Made by a program: the position numbers and the translations under genes
From: Algoriphagus sp. AGSA1
GTDB lineage: Bacteria; Bacteroidota; Bacteroidia; Cytophagales; Cyclobacteriaceae
Direction: 5' to 3'
Length of the DNA: 64,000 nt
NCBI RefSeq assembly: GCF_021390545.1
Contig: NZ_JAJUWR010000012.1
Span: 124,001-188,000 of the forward strand
The notes under the pieces: model-generated
The model's database searches: none
The model's input: only the letters and a program-made list of their open reading frames with translations
What the model was told of the DNA's origin: nothing
Shown here: positions 19,561 to 28,824 of the stretch, piece by piece
Layout of the letters: every line of letters starts with the position of its first letter
Numbering within the stretch: the stretch's first letter is position 1

Positions 19561-20640
19561 TCAAACAGCAATTTTCAGTTGCAACTTCTTTTCTGTGAGA
19601 TCTACCTTAAAACTATACGCACGATGCCTATGGGCAAAAATAAGCTGTTCCGTTATCAACTCATTAATTTCTTGAAGCGTCATAAATGGTTCTGAATTTC
19701 CTTTTATTAAGGTTTTAAACTTGGTTTTTGCATTCCCATACTTTTCAGACTCTCGGATAATTACCTCTATGAATTTACCTGAAAACTGAAAAATAGAATG
19801 ATAAAAAAAATGGACAATTTGAGAATGCACATTTTCCAGCTGAATGATCTTATCTGCATTTTTCTGGGGATCTATACTTTTGACTGTTCCCCAATGAGAC
19901 TGACCCGATGGGATAGTCAGCTTTTCTGACTCATTGAAAAACACGTGTTTTTCATTTATTCTTTTCACATTAAATGCAAATGGCTGAGCTATCAAACTCT
20001 TCGACCTTTTCTGAATAACATGAGGATGCCAAAGGTGATAGATAGATGGAGATTTGAGAATTTGCTTTTGAAGCCCCAATCGCTTCAACCTATTCTTAAG
20101 GTCGGTATCTTCCCCTCCATATAGATGGAAAAACTCATCATACCCATGGACTGCAAAAAGATGCTCTTTACTAATCAACAGCATTCCATTATCGTCTGAG
20201 AGTTTAAAGCACTTAGCCTCAAAGGCAGTGGTGTTAGCCAATAATCTTTTAGAATCTTCTTGGTCTAAAAAATGCCAGTACCCGCCATAGTAAAACCTTG
20301 GGTCATACTCAGCCAAAACTGACTCTAGAGTAGAACTGGCAAAGAATAAATCTACATCTACTATGAATAGGATCTCGTAGGAGGCTTCTTTAATCCCTAA
20401 ATTCAACGCAATGCTTCGGCTCCATAGTTTCCCGAAAACAGGCACCGAAATCAGTCTGACACATGAAAAATCCTTCAACAAGACTCTAAGCTCCTCTAGA
20501 TGGGAGGGCGATGAGCCATAATCCACAAATATAACTTCAAAATCACTCCATGTTTGATGTGCAAGCGAATTCAAACTCACCTTTACCATTTCAAGACTTC
20601 TTTCTCTATATGGGTATAAAATACTGATAGGATTATTCAT
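19561..20640 (-). CDS. GT2 family glycosyltransferase with galactosyltransferase-like C-domain
   Basis: A 359-residue GT-A protein. N-terminus ILYPYRERSLEMVKVSLNSL, nucleotide site EVIFVDYGSS, metal site VDVDLFF and a C-terminal HGYDEFFHLYGGEDTDLKNRL motif, the acceptor helix of the Glyco_transf_7C domain seen in polypeptide GalNAc- and chondroitin-type transferases. It therefore probably transfers a hexosamine or hexose with inversion or retention not decidable here. ATG at 20640 overlaps the dehydrogenase gene by 8 bases. Confidence 0.82.
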   Translation of the reverse strand: MNNPISILYPYRERSLEMVKVSLNSLAHQTWSDFEVIFVDYGSSPSHLEELRVLLKDFSCVRLISVPVFGKLWSRSIALNLGIKEASYEILFIVDVDLFFASSTLESVLAEYDPRFYYGGYWHFLDQEDSKRLLANTTAFEAKCFKLSDDNGMLLISKEHLFAVHGYDEFFHLYGGEDTDLKNRLKRLGLQKQILKSPSIYHLWHPHVIQKRSKSLIAQPFAFNVKRINEKHVFFNESEKLTIPSGQSHWGTVKSIDPQKNADKIIQLENVHSQIVHFFYHSIFQFSGKFIEVIIRESEKYGNAKTKFKTLIKGNSEPFMTLQEINELITEQLIFAHRHRAYSFKVDLTEKKLQLKIAV

Positions 20641-21565
20641 AAATCTGCTTCAGCAATTTTTCTACCACATACTCTTCAGTAGCATGCATACTCTCAAAGC
20701 AAGCACCTGCAATATGCGGAGTAATGATCACGGGAAAGCCATCCTGCGCACATTTCAATAAAGCCGAATTTACACGCTCTTCAGCCGAAAGCTCATCCCT
20801 TAGGACATCTGTGGCCACAGCTGATAAAAATCCAGACCTGACCAACTGTGCTACTGCATCTTCGTCCCAAACTCCACCTCTGGATGTATTTACTAATTTC
20901 ACTCCACTATTCAGAAGGTTTAACCTCTCCGTATTTAACCAATTTTGATTAGCCTCAGTCATGGGAATATGCACACTCAAAATTTCTACCTGAGTGGCAA
21001 ATTCTTCAAAATCTAAATGATTAATAATTCCTTCAGGAATAGCGACTTCTGAGGTATCAAAAATGTGGACTTCCATACCAAAAGCCTTGGCATAAATTGC
21101 TACTTGCTTACCTACTCTACCATAACCAAGTATCCCCAGCTTTTTCCCTTTCAAAGTGTTGCCGATAAATAAATCTCTGTCCCACCCCCCTTCAATCACA
21201 TGCTTACCGGCCGGACTTAGGTTGCGAAGCATGGCCAACAACAAAGCCCAGGTATGCTCTGCTGTAGAAGAAATCGAAGACAAAAAATCATATTCACCGC
21301 GCAAAGAAATTAAGTGGATACCTTTTTTTTCAAAATATTCAATCTCCAAATGATCATGTCCTGTCGTTGGCGAAAGGACATATTTCACCTTGGGACAATA
21401 ACACTCAATAAATGTTTGATTGATTTTATTACCTAATCGAACAAAAAGTACTTCAGCCTGAAGAAGCTTATCGTGATCTTCTCCATAACTAACATCTCCT
21501 AGGGACTGAAGACTAGCCAAAGCTTTCAGAGAAAACCTGTCAGGCTCTAGTAAATGCGTGTTCAT
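20633..21565 (-). CDS. D-isomer-specific 2-hydroxyacid dehydrogenase
   Basis: With ATG at 21565 the protein has 310 residues. It has the NAD-binding LGILGYGRVGKQVA, the NTSRGGVWDEDA active-site strand with the catalytic Arg region, and TPHIAGACFESM with the catalytic His. The family interconverts D-2-hydroxy acids and 2-keto acids (phosphoglycerate, glycerate, lactate). An upstream in-frame ATG at 21586 exists, but the 21565 start forms a TAATG overlap with the upstream cytidylyltransferase stop, the commoner coupling. Next to an orphan NeuA-type gene it may make a small hydroxy- or keto-acid that is CMP-activated; this is speculation. Confidence 0.85.
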   Translation of the reverse strand: MNTHLLEPDRFSLKALASLQSLGDVSYGEDHDKLLQAEVLFVRLGNKINQTFIECYCPKVKYVLSPTTGHDHLEIEYFEKKGIHLISLRGEYDFLSSISSTAEHTWALLLAMLRNLSPAGKHVIEGGWDRDLFIGNTLKGKKLGILGYGRVGKQVAIYAKAFGMEVHIFDTSEVAIPEGIINHLDFEEFATQVEILSVHIPMTEANQNWLNTERLNLLNSGVKLVNTSRGGVWDEDAVAQLVRSGFLSAVATDVLRDELSAEERVNSALLKCAQDGFPVIITPHIAGACFESMHATEEYVVEKLLKQIYE

Positions 21566-22269
21566 TAGGATTCTAAGGAATTCCATTCCTCCGCCATAAA
21601 TCTGGCAAGAAGTAAATCACGTGGGGTATCTATGGTCAAGCACCAATACGGATCCATCACATAACCCTTTTTAACCGGAGGCATTAAGCTATTGTGCTTA
21701 TACAATGCGGAAGTTTTTACTGCATAAAAGCATCCATTTCTAGAATAAACTGGCGATAAATCCTGTCTCCTTAAAGTTTCAGCATCAGCGATCAATGGTT
21801 TTAAAAAATCGTTAGATTCCTTGTCGTACATTCTAGCAGGGTGAGACTCTGTGGATGGCACCACTGAAACTACTCCTTCTATAGCATCATCTTCAAATAA
21901 GCCGATCACCTCGTCTAACTGTGCTCCTTTCCAAAAGGGAGAGGTGGGCTGTAACAAAATCACCAGGTCAAATTCCTTCCCTTCTTTCTTAAGTACTTCT
22001 AACACATGAAATACCGTCTCAATAACTGGTGATTGGTCTTGAGCTATTTCATTGGGTCTAAGTATGTATTTTTGACCTAGGTTATCCAGATAAGAAGCAA
22101 GTTCTGTTGAGTCAGTTGACACGACTAGTTCTGTTATAAATTCACTCCTTTTTGCTTCAGTAATCGGATAAGCAACTAAAGGCTTCCCAGCTATTTCCTG
22201 AAGGTTCTTTTTGGGAATTCCCTTGGAACCTCCTCTTGCGGGAATTATTCCTAAGACCTTTTTTTTCAA
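21565..22269 (-). CDS. NeuA-type CMP-sugar-acid cytidylyltransferase (orphan)
   Basis: A 234-residue nucleotidyltransferase: GIIPARGGSKGIPKKN (CTP-binding loop), STDSTELA, LLQPTSPF, RRQDLSPVYSRNGCFYAV and the terminal IDTPRDLLLA. These mark the acylneuraminate cytidylyltransferase family, which activates 2-keto sugar acids with CTP. A separate PseF of this family is at 44336-45025, and no NeuB-type synthase lies near this copy, so its substrate is not evident. Start TTG at 22269; no ATG in frame before the CTP loop. It is coupled to the hydroxyacid dehydrogenase. Confidence 0.85.
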   Translation of the reverse strand: MKKKVLGIIPARGGSKGIPKKNLQEIAGKPLVAYPITEAKRSEFITELVVSTDSTELASYLDNLGQKYILRPNEIAQDQSPVIETVFHVLEVLKKEGKEFDLVILLQPTSPFWKGAQLDEVIGLFEDDAIEGVVSVVPSTESHPARMYDKESNDFLKPLIADAETLRRQDLSPVYSRNGCFYAVKTSALYKHNSLMPPVKKGYVMDPYWCLTIDTPRDLLLARFMAEEWNSLES

Positions 22270-22294
22270 ATCTAATTTATTTCAGAAAAATGAT

Positions 22295-24670
22295 TTATGA
22301 CAAGAAAGTCTTCTTCTTATCATCGTCATAATATCCGTATCCATAACCATAGGTATAACCATACCCATAAGTCACCTTACTACCGTCCACACCATTAAAC
22401 ACAGCATAAATATTTTTAAGGTCCTTGCTAGATTTCATGCCATTCAGAGCCTCAACAAAATTACGCTGGCTGTAGTTCTGTCTGAATACAAAAAGCGTTA
22501 GATCAACATGGCTAAGTAGATCTAATGTTTCACTTACCAGCCCCACAGGTGGAGTATCTAGGATTACCACATCATATTCTTCTTTTATTTCCTTTATAAG
22601 TGTGTCAAACCTTTCTGTAAATAATAATTCTGCAGGATTTGGTGGTGTAGGGCCTGAGAGCAGAACATCCAAATTATCATAGCCAGAAGGGCTAATGACA
22701 GACCTCCAATCAGACTCTTGACCACTCAAAATCGTGGATAAGCCATTATTGTTCTTCAGATTAAAATCATCAAATATTTTTGGTTTTCTCATGTCACAGC
22801 CAACTAGCAATGTTCTCTTACCAGTAAGGCTATACACTGAAGCCAAGTTGATTGCACAAAACGTTTTGCCTTCTCCAGAAATAGTAGAAGTGATCATCAG
22901 AGTGATTTGCTGATCAGACGGAAGTACAAATTTCAGATTAGCGCGCAAAGATCTAAATCCTTCAGAAATTCCTGATTTACCCTGGTTCAAAACTACTAAG
23001 CTACTATTGGTTTTGTTCAAAAGAATGGTAGCAAGTAAAGGTACATTCAGTCTGCTTTCCAAAAATTTAACGTCTTCTATTTTAGTTCTTAAGGCTTCCT
23101 TTAAAAACACGAAAAGTACTGGTATTAAGAAGCCAAGAACAATGGCAGCAATAAAATTCCTCAATGGCTTTGGACTAACCTTACCTGACGGCGTAGCCGG
23201 TTCTATTATTTTGTTAACGGCTTTATTAGAAGCTTTTGTAATTGCTGCCTCAGCCCTTCGCTCCATCAAAAATGTATAGAGCTTTTCATTTCGAACAAAC
23301 TGTCTCTCAATCCGCAATAGGCTCTGTTCTGTTTGTGGAAGTTCTCTAAAGTTTCCCTCTATCTGGCCTATCCGATTCTTTAGATCATTGATTAGAAGTT
23401 GTGAATTTAAATCTATATTATTAAGTAATTCCTGAATGGATTGATTAGCATCATTGATTTTTCTATTCACCTCCTGCACAGCAGGAGAAAGTTCCTTTTG
23501 AGTAGCTAATAAGCGGGATTTTTCCACTTGCATAGCCATCAGATTCTCGATCAAAGCCTGAAGAATAGGATCATCTATACCTATCCCTGAAGGAACTACC
23601 AAATTCCGATAATTCTCATTCACCAGATAGATTTTCAAGTTTGAATAATATTCCCGCTTAAATTCTTCTGTTCTGAGAGTTGCTTCCAATTCTGATAGCT
23701 GAGAATAAACCGCCGCCCCTTCAGTACTGATATCGTATATTTTATTTTGTGAACGAAAATTTTCTAACTGGGATTCAAAATACCGTAATGAATCTGCAAC
23801 ACCGGAAACCTGGTTGTCTATAAATGCAATGGTATTTGCATATACATAATTTTTATCATCCAGCTCCATCTTAAGGTAAGATTCCATTAACTGATCCAAA
23901 TAGGTTTTCCCTAATAAAGTATTGGTCGTATTTAGGGACAGGTTCATTATTGTAGCTTGAGGGCTAACTTCAGCAACCTCTAAGTCGGATGCATAAGCCG
24001 AAGCCAGAGATTTAAGGTCCTTCAATGCAAATAATGTAGAGCCCGATTCTGCAACGTCAAGCTTTGTTATTTTTAACTTAAACTGTTCATTTTCTACCCA
24101 TTCATTAAATGGGTATTCCAAGTCCTCAGGGAAGTTTGAAAGCGGAACTTTAGATCCGTCAGGTAAAAACTTGGTATAACCTTCCTCTTCAAAACTCAAC
24201 CTAAATGACTCATTAGACTCCCAGGAAAGTTTTACTATACCATCTATAATCTGAGGTGATGTCCAATCTGCCTGAATTAAAATAGGTGAATTTTTATACA
24301 ATCGTTCATTGATGAAAGTCCCTTCTTTGTAATACTCCACATCAAAATCCAACTCTTGTAAAGTTTGGTAAGCGACAGGTTTTGACTTCAAAATGATAAT
24401 TTCATTTTGCATGCCAACATTTCCCACATCCATTATGGCTGGTTTTTCAAAAATCGCCAAGCCGCTCTCCTTATCTTTGATGAAGAATTTTGATTCTACT
24501 TTATACAGAGGGGTAGTAGTCTTTGTAATTAGATAGCCTACGCTAAAACAAACGACTATAGACACCAAGATCCATGGCCAAATCTGGACTATTTTTGGTA
24601 TTAAAGATTTAATTTCAAAACCAGTTCCATTTTTTCCAGAAAAATCCTGGTCATCCCTTTCAAAACTCAT
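22295..24670 (-). CDS. Wzc-type polysaccharide co-polymerase/tyrosine autokinase
   Basis: A 791-residue inner-membrane protein. An N-terminal transmembrane helix (about 31-50) and a second one (about 500-525) flank a long periplasmic Wzz-like region with coiled-coil segments. The cytoplasmic kinase follows: Walker A SGEGKT (598-603), Walker A' LLVGCDMRKP (621-630) and the VVILDTPP strand (701-708). The C-terminus is a tyrosine cluster of eight Tyr between 768 and 781 (YGYGYTY..), the expected autophosphorylation tail. Known members control polymer length and export together with the Wza pore. ATG at 24670, 11 bp after the Wza-like gene; together they form the export core of the second unit. 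Confidence 0.93.
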   Translation of the reverse strand: MSFERDDQDFSGKNGTGFEIKSLIPKIVQIWPWILVSIVVCFSVGYLITKTTTPLYKVESKFFIKDKESGLAIFEKPAIMDVGNVGMQNEIIILKSKPVAYQTLQELDFDVEYYKEGTFINERLYKNSPILIQADWTSPQIIDGIVKLSWESNESFRLSFEEEGYTKFLPDGSKVPLSNFPEDLEYPFNEWVENEQFKLKITKLDVAESGSTLFALKDLKSLASAYASDLEVAEVSPQATIMNLSLNTTNTLLGKTYLDQLMESYLKMELDDKNYVYANTIAFIDNQVSGVADSLRYFESQLENFRSQNKIYDISTEGAAVYSQLSELEATLRTEEFKREYYSNLKIYLVNENYRNLVVPSGIGIDDPILQALIENLMAMQVEKSRLLATQKELSPAVQEVNRKINDANQSIQELLNNIDLNSQLLINDLKNRIGQIEGNFRELPQTEQSLLRIERQFVRNEKLYTFLMERRAEAAITKASNKAVNKIIEPATPSGKVSPKPLRNFIAAIVLGFLIPVLFVFLKEALRTKIEDVKFLESRLNVPLLATILLNKTNSSLVVLNQGKSGISEGFRSLRANLKFVLPSDQQITLMITSTISGEGKTFCAINLASVYSLTGKRTLLVGCDMRKPKIFDDFNLKNNNGLSTILSGQESDWRSVISPSGYDNLDVLLSGPTPPNPAELLFTERFDTLIKEIKEEYDVVILDTPPVGLVSETLDLLSHVDLTLFVFRQNYSQRNFVEALNGMKSSKDLKNIYAVFNGVDGSKVTYGYGYTYGYGYGYYDDDKKKTFLS

Positions 24671-24681
24671 AGGTCTATTAG

Positions 24682-25515
24682 TTATTTATTTACCAAATTA
24701 AGGATCAATGCAATAGCAGTCACCGTCGTGGTAAGAAGTGTCAAAGTCTGTATGAAATTAGTTGTATTTCCGATTTCCCTGACTTTAAGTGGCTCGGCAT
24801 ATAAGACATCATTGGGTTGTATAAAAAAGAACTCAGAAGAAAGTAATTCTTTATCATTTAGGTTTATTCTGTGGATTTGTTGTCCATCAGGATATTGGCG
24901 TAATAACACTACCTTATCTCTTTTGGCCAATACCGTAAGGTCTTGAGCTGCAGCAATAGCTTCAAAAATAGTAACCCTATTTTGTAGGATCGTTCTTTTA
25001 CCTGGGCTATTAAACTCACCAAGGGCTGAATATCTAATTCCTCCAAGTCTCACCCTTACAAAATACTGCCCTTCATTCACATAGTTTATTAATTCCCTTT
25101 CAATCAGATTTTTAGCCTCTTTAGTTGTTAACCCTACAAGTTTTATATCTCCCATCAAGGGCAGTTCAATCTCTCCATTTTCATCGATTGTATATCCATT
25201 CATGAAAAATGCGTCCCCGCCTGCTTGACCACCCCCTCCTCCGATCATTGCAGCCCCGCCTGCTGCTGCATTTCCTGTGATTTCGAATATTTTATTTAGT
25301 TCTTCGCTTGTGGTTTTAATATTCACATCCACAATATCAAAATATTGCATTCTATAGGACTCAAAATTGTAAGGCAATTTCTCTCCAGAAGATGATGTAG
25401 GAGAGGCATCTTCTTGCAAATCCTGCATGTACATCATCTGCTTATTTGAGATGCAAGATGTTGAAATTAAAATAAGAAGGATGAAATAGGCGCGATTTGT
25501 GTAATATTTTTTCAT
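24682..25515 (-). CDS. Wza-like polysaccharide export lipoprotein
   Basis: A 277-residue lipoprotein: signal peptide with lipobox-like ISTSC (Cys21), then a Poly_export domain (FDIVDVNIKTTSEELN) and an SLBB-like beta-grasp (residues ~165-230), with a C-terminal hydrophobic helix (about 250-272) expected to cross the outer membrane. A glycine/alanine-rich insertion (about residues 80-98, AAGGAAMIGGGGGQAGG) interrupts the export domain before the conserved NGYTID strand. It likely forms the outer-membrane channel partner of the downstream Wzc. ATG at 25515; 38 bp after the UDP-sugar dehydrogenase gene. Confidence 0.9.
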   Translation of the reverse strand: MKKYYTNRAYFILLILISTSCISNKQMMYMQDLQEDASPTSSSGEKLPYNFESYRMQYFDIVDVNIKTTSEELNKIFEITGNAAAGGAAMIGGGGGQAGGDAFFMNGYTIDENGEIELPLMGDIKLVGLTTKEAKNLIERELINYVNEGQYFVRVRLGGIRYSALGEFNSPGKRTILQNRVTIFEAIAAAQDLTVLAKRDKVVLLRQYPDGQQIHRINLNDKELLSSEFFFIQPNDVLYAEPLKVREIGNTTNFIQTLTLLTTTVTAIALILNLVNK

Positions 25516-25553
25516 TAAAATGATGAGTTACATTCTTAGATTTCTAAAGGCCA

Positions 25554-26858
25554 TTATAATCTGGCATCTACCAATTCCTTCTCCAAAACCCCTTTAACAT
25601 CAAATACTACTTGCTGTTGGGATTTTGCTATCTCAAGAGACTTAAATTCCTTATGTGCCACAGCCAAAATAATAGCAGAATAGCCAGATAAATCGGGAGT
25701 CTGGGCCCCTGAGATAATATCAACTCCATATTCGTGCTTCACTTCCTTCTGATTTGCCCACGGGTCATATACATCTACATGAATGTCAAAGGAACATAAT
25801 TCTTTGTAAATATCAATAACTCTTGTATTTCGGACATCAGGGCAGTCTTCCTTAAATGTAAATCCAAGAATTAAAACTTTCGCATCGATAACCTTAAGAT
25901 CTTTGCGCATCATGAGCTTGATCACCTCCGTGGCCACATGCTTCCCCATACTGTCATTCAACCTACGGCCAGCAAGGATGATTTCAGGATGATAGCCCAT
26001 CTCCTGGGCCTTCTGGGCAAGATAAAAAGGATCTACCCCTATGCAATGCCCCCCTACCAGACCAGGTTTGAATTTAAGGAAATTCCATTTGGTTCCAGCT
26101 GCTTCCAATACTTCCTGAGTATCTATTCCTAGGAGATTGAATATTTTAGAGAGTTCGTTGACAAAGGCAATATTGATATCCCGCTGGGAATTCTCGATGA
26201 CCTTCGCCGCCTCAGCCACTTTGATAGAGGAAGCCTTATGAGTCCCCGCCGTTATTACTGTACGGTATAGCTGATCCACAAACTCAGCAATCTCCGGAGT
26301 AGAGCCTGATGTGACTTTTAAAATCTTGGCAACGGTATGTTCTTTATCTCCCGGATTGATACGCTCAGGGGAATATCCAGCAAAGAAGTCCTCATTATAC
26401 TTTAATCCTGAAACCTTCTCCAGTACAGGGACGCACTCTTCTTCAGTAACTCCTGGATATACGGTGGATTCATAAATGACCACATCTCCCTTTTTCAGAT
26501 ACTTCCCGATATTTTCGGAAGCCTTAAGCATAGGCGTGAGTACAGGACGGTTGTGCTTATCTGTAGGTGTAGGAACGGTAACTATATAGACGGTACAATC
26601 TGAAAGAGCAACTGAGTCATTGGTAGGCAGTAGCCCCGCACCTGTTGATTCTGACCAATTGTCAATCAAAACACTTTTCAGCAGGTCATTCTCCACCTCA
26701 AGGGTGTTATCTATACCGTCAGTTAATTCTCCGACTCTTTTTGTATCAATATCAAAACCGACAGTACGATATTTCTTGGCAAACTCCACAGCGAGCGGAA
26801 GTCCAACATACCCAAGGCCGATAATGGCAATTTTCAAATCTTTTAATTCAAAAGTCAT
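25554..26858 (-). CDS. UDP-N-acetylhexosamine/UDP-glucose 6-dehydrogenase (TviB/CapL-like)
   Basis: A 434-residue nucleotide-sugar dehydrogenase. The NAD site GLGYVGLP (14-21), the middle-domain SPERINPGD and the catalytic Cys272 in [11 protein letters not shown] are all present, and the C-terminal domain ends in a LKGVL-like strand. The N-terminal [17 protein letters not shown] favours the TviB/WbpA/CapL branch that oxidises UDP-HexNAc to the uronic acid, but UDP-glucose cannot be excluded. It is the first gene of the second transcription unit: a TAnnTTTG promoter and a 21-bp leader element lie upstream. Confidence 0.9.
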   Translation of the reverse strand: MTFELKDLKIAIIGLGYVGLPLAVEFAKKYRTVGFDIDTKRVGELTDGIDNTLEVENDLLKSVLIDNWSESTGAGLLPTNDSVALSDCTVYIVTVPTPTDKHNRPVLTPMLKASENIGKYLKKGDVVIYESTVYPGVTEEECVPVLEKVSGLKYNEDFFAGYSPERINPGDKEHTVAKILKVTSGSTPEIAEFVDQLYRTVITAGTHKASSIKVAEAAKVIENSQRDINIAFVNELSKIFNLLGIDTQEVLEAAGTKWNFLKFKPGLVGGHCIGVDPFYLAQKAQEMGYHPEIILAGRRLNDSMGKHVATEVIKLMMRKDLKVIDAKVLILGFTFKEDCPDVRNTRVIDIYKELCSFDIHVDVYDPWANQKEVKHEYGVDIISGAQTPDLSGYSAIILAVAHKEFKSLEIAKSQQQVVFDVKGVLEKELVDARL

Positions 26859-26930
26859 AGTTGATATTCTTCAATCAAGATATTGTGTAGAGATGTAACA
26901 AATTTGTTTGAAGCCCTCTTATCAAATGAA

Positions 26931-26951
26931 AGCTTCGCCCTTTCAGTCACA
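26931..26951 (-). promoter_or_regulatory. 21-bp leader element, copy 1
   Basis: On the minus strand this reads with the core TGACTGAAAGGGCGAAGC, identical over 21 bases to the copy at 52860-52880. It lies 73 bp before the ATG of the UDP-sugar dehydrogenase and about 110 bp after the predicted promoter, so it would be in the 5' untranslated RNA. CGGTT lies 14 bases upstream in both copies. The function is unknown; an antitermination or recruitment site like ops/JUMPstart is one possibility by analogy only. Confidence 0.55.
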
Positions 26952-26982
26952 AGGACTTAGCTATGAACCGAGAGATTTTTTT

Positions 26983-27023
26983 GAAACCAGCTGCTCAGAA
27001 GAGCCTACCAAAACAGCCGTTTC
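26983..27023 (-). promoter_or_regulatory. Imperfect hairpin in the leader RNA
   Basis: Between the promoter and the 21-bp element the minus strand can fold as GAAAC-G-GCTG paired with CAGC-TG-GTTTC, with a small GCTC/GAGC hairpin inside the loop. An A-run rather than a T-run follows, so it is not a typical terminator. Stability was judged by eye only. Confidence 0.3.
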
Positions 27024-27057
27024 ACTGTTCCACAGTAACTTGTTCTCCATCAAAAGC

Positions 27058-27093
27058 GAGTACCAAAATTACTCATTACCATGGAAGCGCAAA
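27058..27093 (-). promoter_or_regulatory. Promoter/operator of the UDP-sugar dehydrogenase unit
   Basis: On the minus strand TTG (27092-27090), an 18-base spacer and TAATTTTG (27071-27064) match the Bacteroidetes primary-sigma consensus TTG-N17-23-TAnnTTTG. The -7 box is enclosed by the inverted repeat GAGTA-N7-TACTC (27058-27074). The same 20-base block, 17/20 identical, overlaps the promoter of the regulator gene at 53460-53479, which suggests that a common protein binds both. It lies just inside the intergenic region after the Wzi gene. Confidence 0.6.
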
Positions 27094-27126
27094 ACTAACA
27101 GAATTTATGTGATTATGAACAGCGAA

Positions 27127-28824
27127 TTATTCTGTCTTGCCTATTCTGTAGATAAGATTCAGGGTGCCATAAAAAGCGAAGGGATTATACCCTTTATGCA
27201 AATCTGCAGGCCCTGAGGTCTGCTGGATCCATTGATAATTATAACTTTTTATGAATTGGACTTTCCCACTCAAAATGAGGTTGTTCCATTGCTGATCCCA
27301 AAGAAAGCCTAGACTAAGGTCAACCCAAGGTTTTACAAGGGGATTTTGACCGAAGGCTCTGTAATAAAAATCTTGGTTGTTGGCGAGCCTTTCCAACAAA
27401 ATCCCCCTTTTGTTAAATCCGGAAATCTGGGATATTTCCAAAGTCTGGACATTAGACCCTACTCCGGAACCCACCCCGAGTGCTTGCCCATAATTTGCAA
27501 ACCCCCTAGCTCTACCATGTGTATGCCAAGTTTGATTCCCATCTAATCCCACATACCTTATATAGCGATTAACAGATTCTTGCTGCTGGGTAATTTCTCC
27601 TCTTATCTGAAGATAAGTCTCAGATTTTTGGATCGGAAAAAGTTTCTGAAATCCCAAAATATAGGCTCTTGCATGCTCTGGATTTAAAATAAACTCACGC
27701 CAGTTGTATGAATGATCTCTGCGCCCGAATTCAAAATAGAATTCAGCATGAGCTTTCGAAAATAGGTACCTTCCAAAAATAGATATTTGCTGATCTTGCC
27801 CCTTTTGGTCATATTCCAATACATTGCCTTCGTCATATAATTTTTGCTTTGTTAAGAACTCAAAAACAGGGAAGTAGTCTGAAAAAGAATCTCCCTTGTC
27901 CTCGCTGTATTGCTGGAAAGTACGGGTCATCCCCATGAATAAGCCTGGAATCCACTTAGGTTGATAACTGAAGGAAAATCCATTTAAATAACGCCAATCA
28001 TTCGACAGTTTCTCGAAATATTTACTGTTGAGACTATCAAACTGGGAAGGCTCAAGACCCGAAGATTCAAGTCTGCCCATTATTATTTGTGCTTCGAAAT
28101 TTCCAAGAAAAGTTTTTAAAGGCCTGCTTGTATTTAAAGAAAGATGCGGGAATCCTTGGGCATTATTACTTATAGTCAATGCATTAAATTGACCTGGTCC
28201 CCACCATATATTCTGAGAAGACGCAGCTAGCTCTACAGGGCCAAGATTTAAACTAACCTTGGATTGTCCCCACCAAAATTTTTTATAGCTTTCTTTACCA
28301 AATCTCTCAGGGTAATCCCCATTATTCCAATAAAAAAAACGATCTCTGGTGATAGTTTGGGAATAGGTATCTGGAAAACCTTGGTAGGGGGAATTTTGGG
28401 CAAAAACAAATTCAGGCTGAAACTGAATTTTTAGGAATTTCAGCTGTGCAAAAAAACCAGTGGTTATATAATTCTGAAACCCGACATTGGGGATCATAGG
28501 CCCATCCCCCCAACCATATGGTCTCTTTGAATTAACAGCCATTGTGTTTCTTATAGGCATCAAAGTAAAAAACACATTAGATTTCTTAACCCAAGCTGGA
28601 TGACTAAAAGATTCCAAAGAATTAACCATAGTCCCATTTTGCTTCAGCTTTATAGACTGTAGAGGACGGATGTTAAAGGAAATTACGGAGTCGACATCAT
28701 TCAACAATTGTCCTCTGCGAATGGCTTCCTCTAAAACAGGTTCACCTGCGGGAAGAGTTTGAGAAACAGTATAGGTCTGAAATGAAAAAATTATGAAGAT
28801 GAGCAGAAAAACTCTATTTATCAT
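27127..28824 (-). CDS. Wzi-family capsule assembly outer-membrane protein
   Basis: With ATG at 28824 the protein has 565 residues and starts with a clean signal peptide (MINRVFLLIFIIFSF, cleavage near SQ). The rest is rich in aromatic, alternating strands typical of an 18-strand beta-barrel, with ELAASSQNIWWGPGQ and MGRLESSG, motifs of the Bacteroidetes capsule-assembly Wzi family. Wzi is thought to anchor or organise capsule at the cell surface. A longer frame to 28872 lacks a signal peptide and overlaps the upstream gene more, so I reject it. The chosen ATG overlaps that gene's stop by 11 bases. It is the last gene before the second promoter. Confidence 0.85.
   Translation of the reverse strand: MINRVFLLIFIIFSFQTYTVSQTLPAGEPVLEEAIRRGQLLNDVDSVISFNIRPLQSIKLKQNGTMVNSLESFSHPAWVKKSNVFFTLMPIRNTMAVNSKRPYGWGDGPMIPNVGFQNYITTGFFAQLKFLKIQFQPEFVFAQNSPYQGFPDTYSQTITRDRFFYWNNGDYPERFGKESYKKFWWGQSKVSLNLGPVELAASSQNIWWGPGQFNALTISNNAQGFPHLSLNTSRPLKTFLGNFEAQIIMGRLESSGLEPSQFDSLNSKYFEKLSNDWRYLNGFSFSYQPKWIPGLFMGMTRTFQQYSEDKGDSFSDYFPVFEFLTKQKLYDEGNVLEYDQKGQDQQISIFGRYLFSKAHAEFYFEFGRRDHSYNWREFILNPEHARAYILGFQKLFPIQKSETYLQIRGEITQQQESVNRYIRYVGLDGNQTWHTHGRARGFANYGQALGVGSGVGSNVQTLEISQISGFNKRGILLERLANNQDFYYRAFGQNPLVKPWVDLSLGFLWDQQWNNLILSGKVQFIKSYNYQWIQQTSGPADLHKGYNPFAFYGTLNLIYRIGKTE

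Noticed and set aside
26908..27216. Plus-strand open frame of 102 codons over the second promoter
   Set aside because: It overlaps the Wzi gene end and the promoter/leader elements, and has no recognisable protein pattern.
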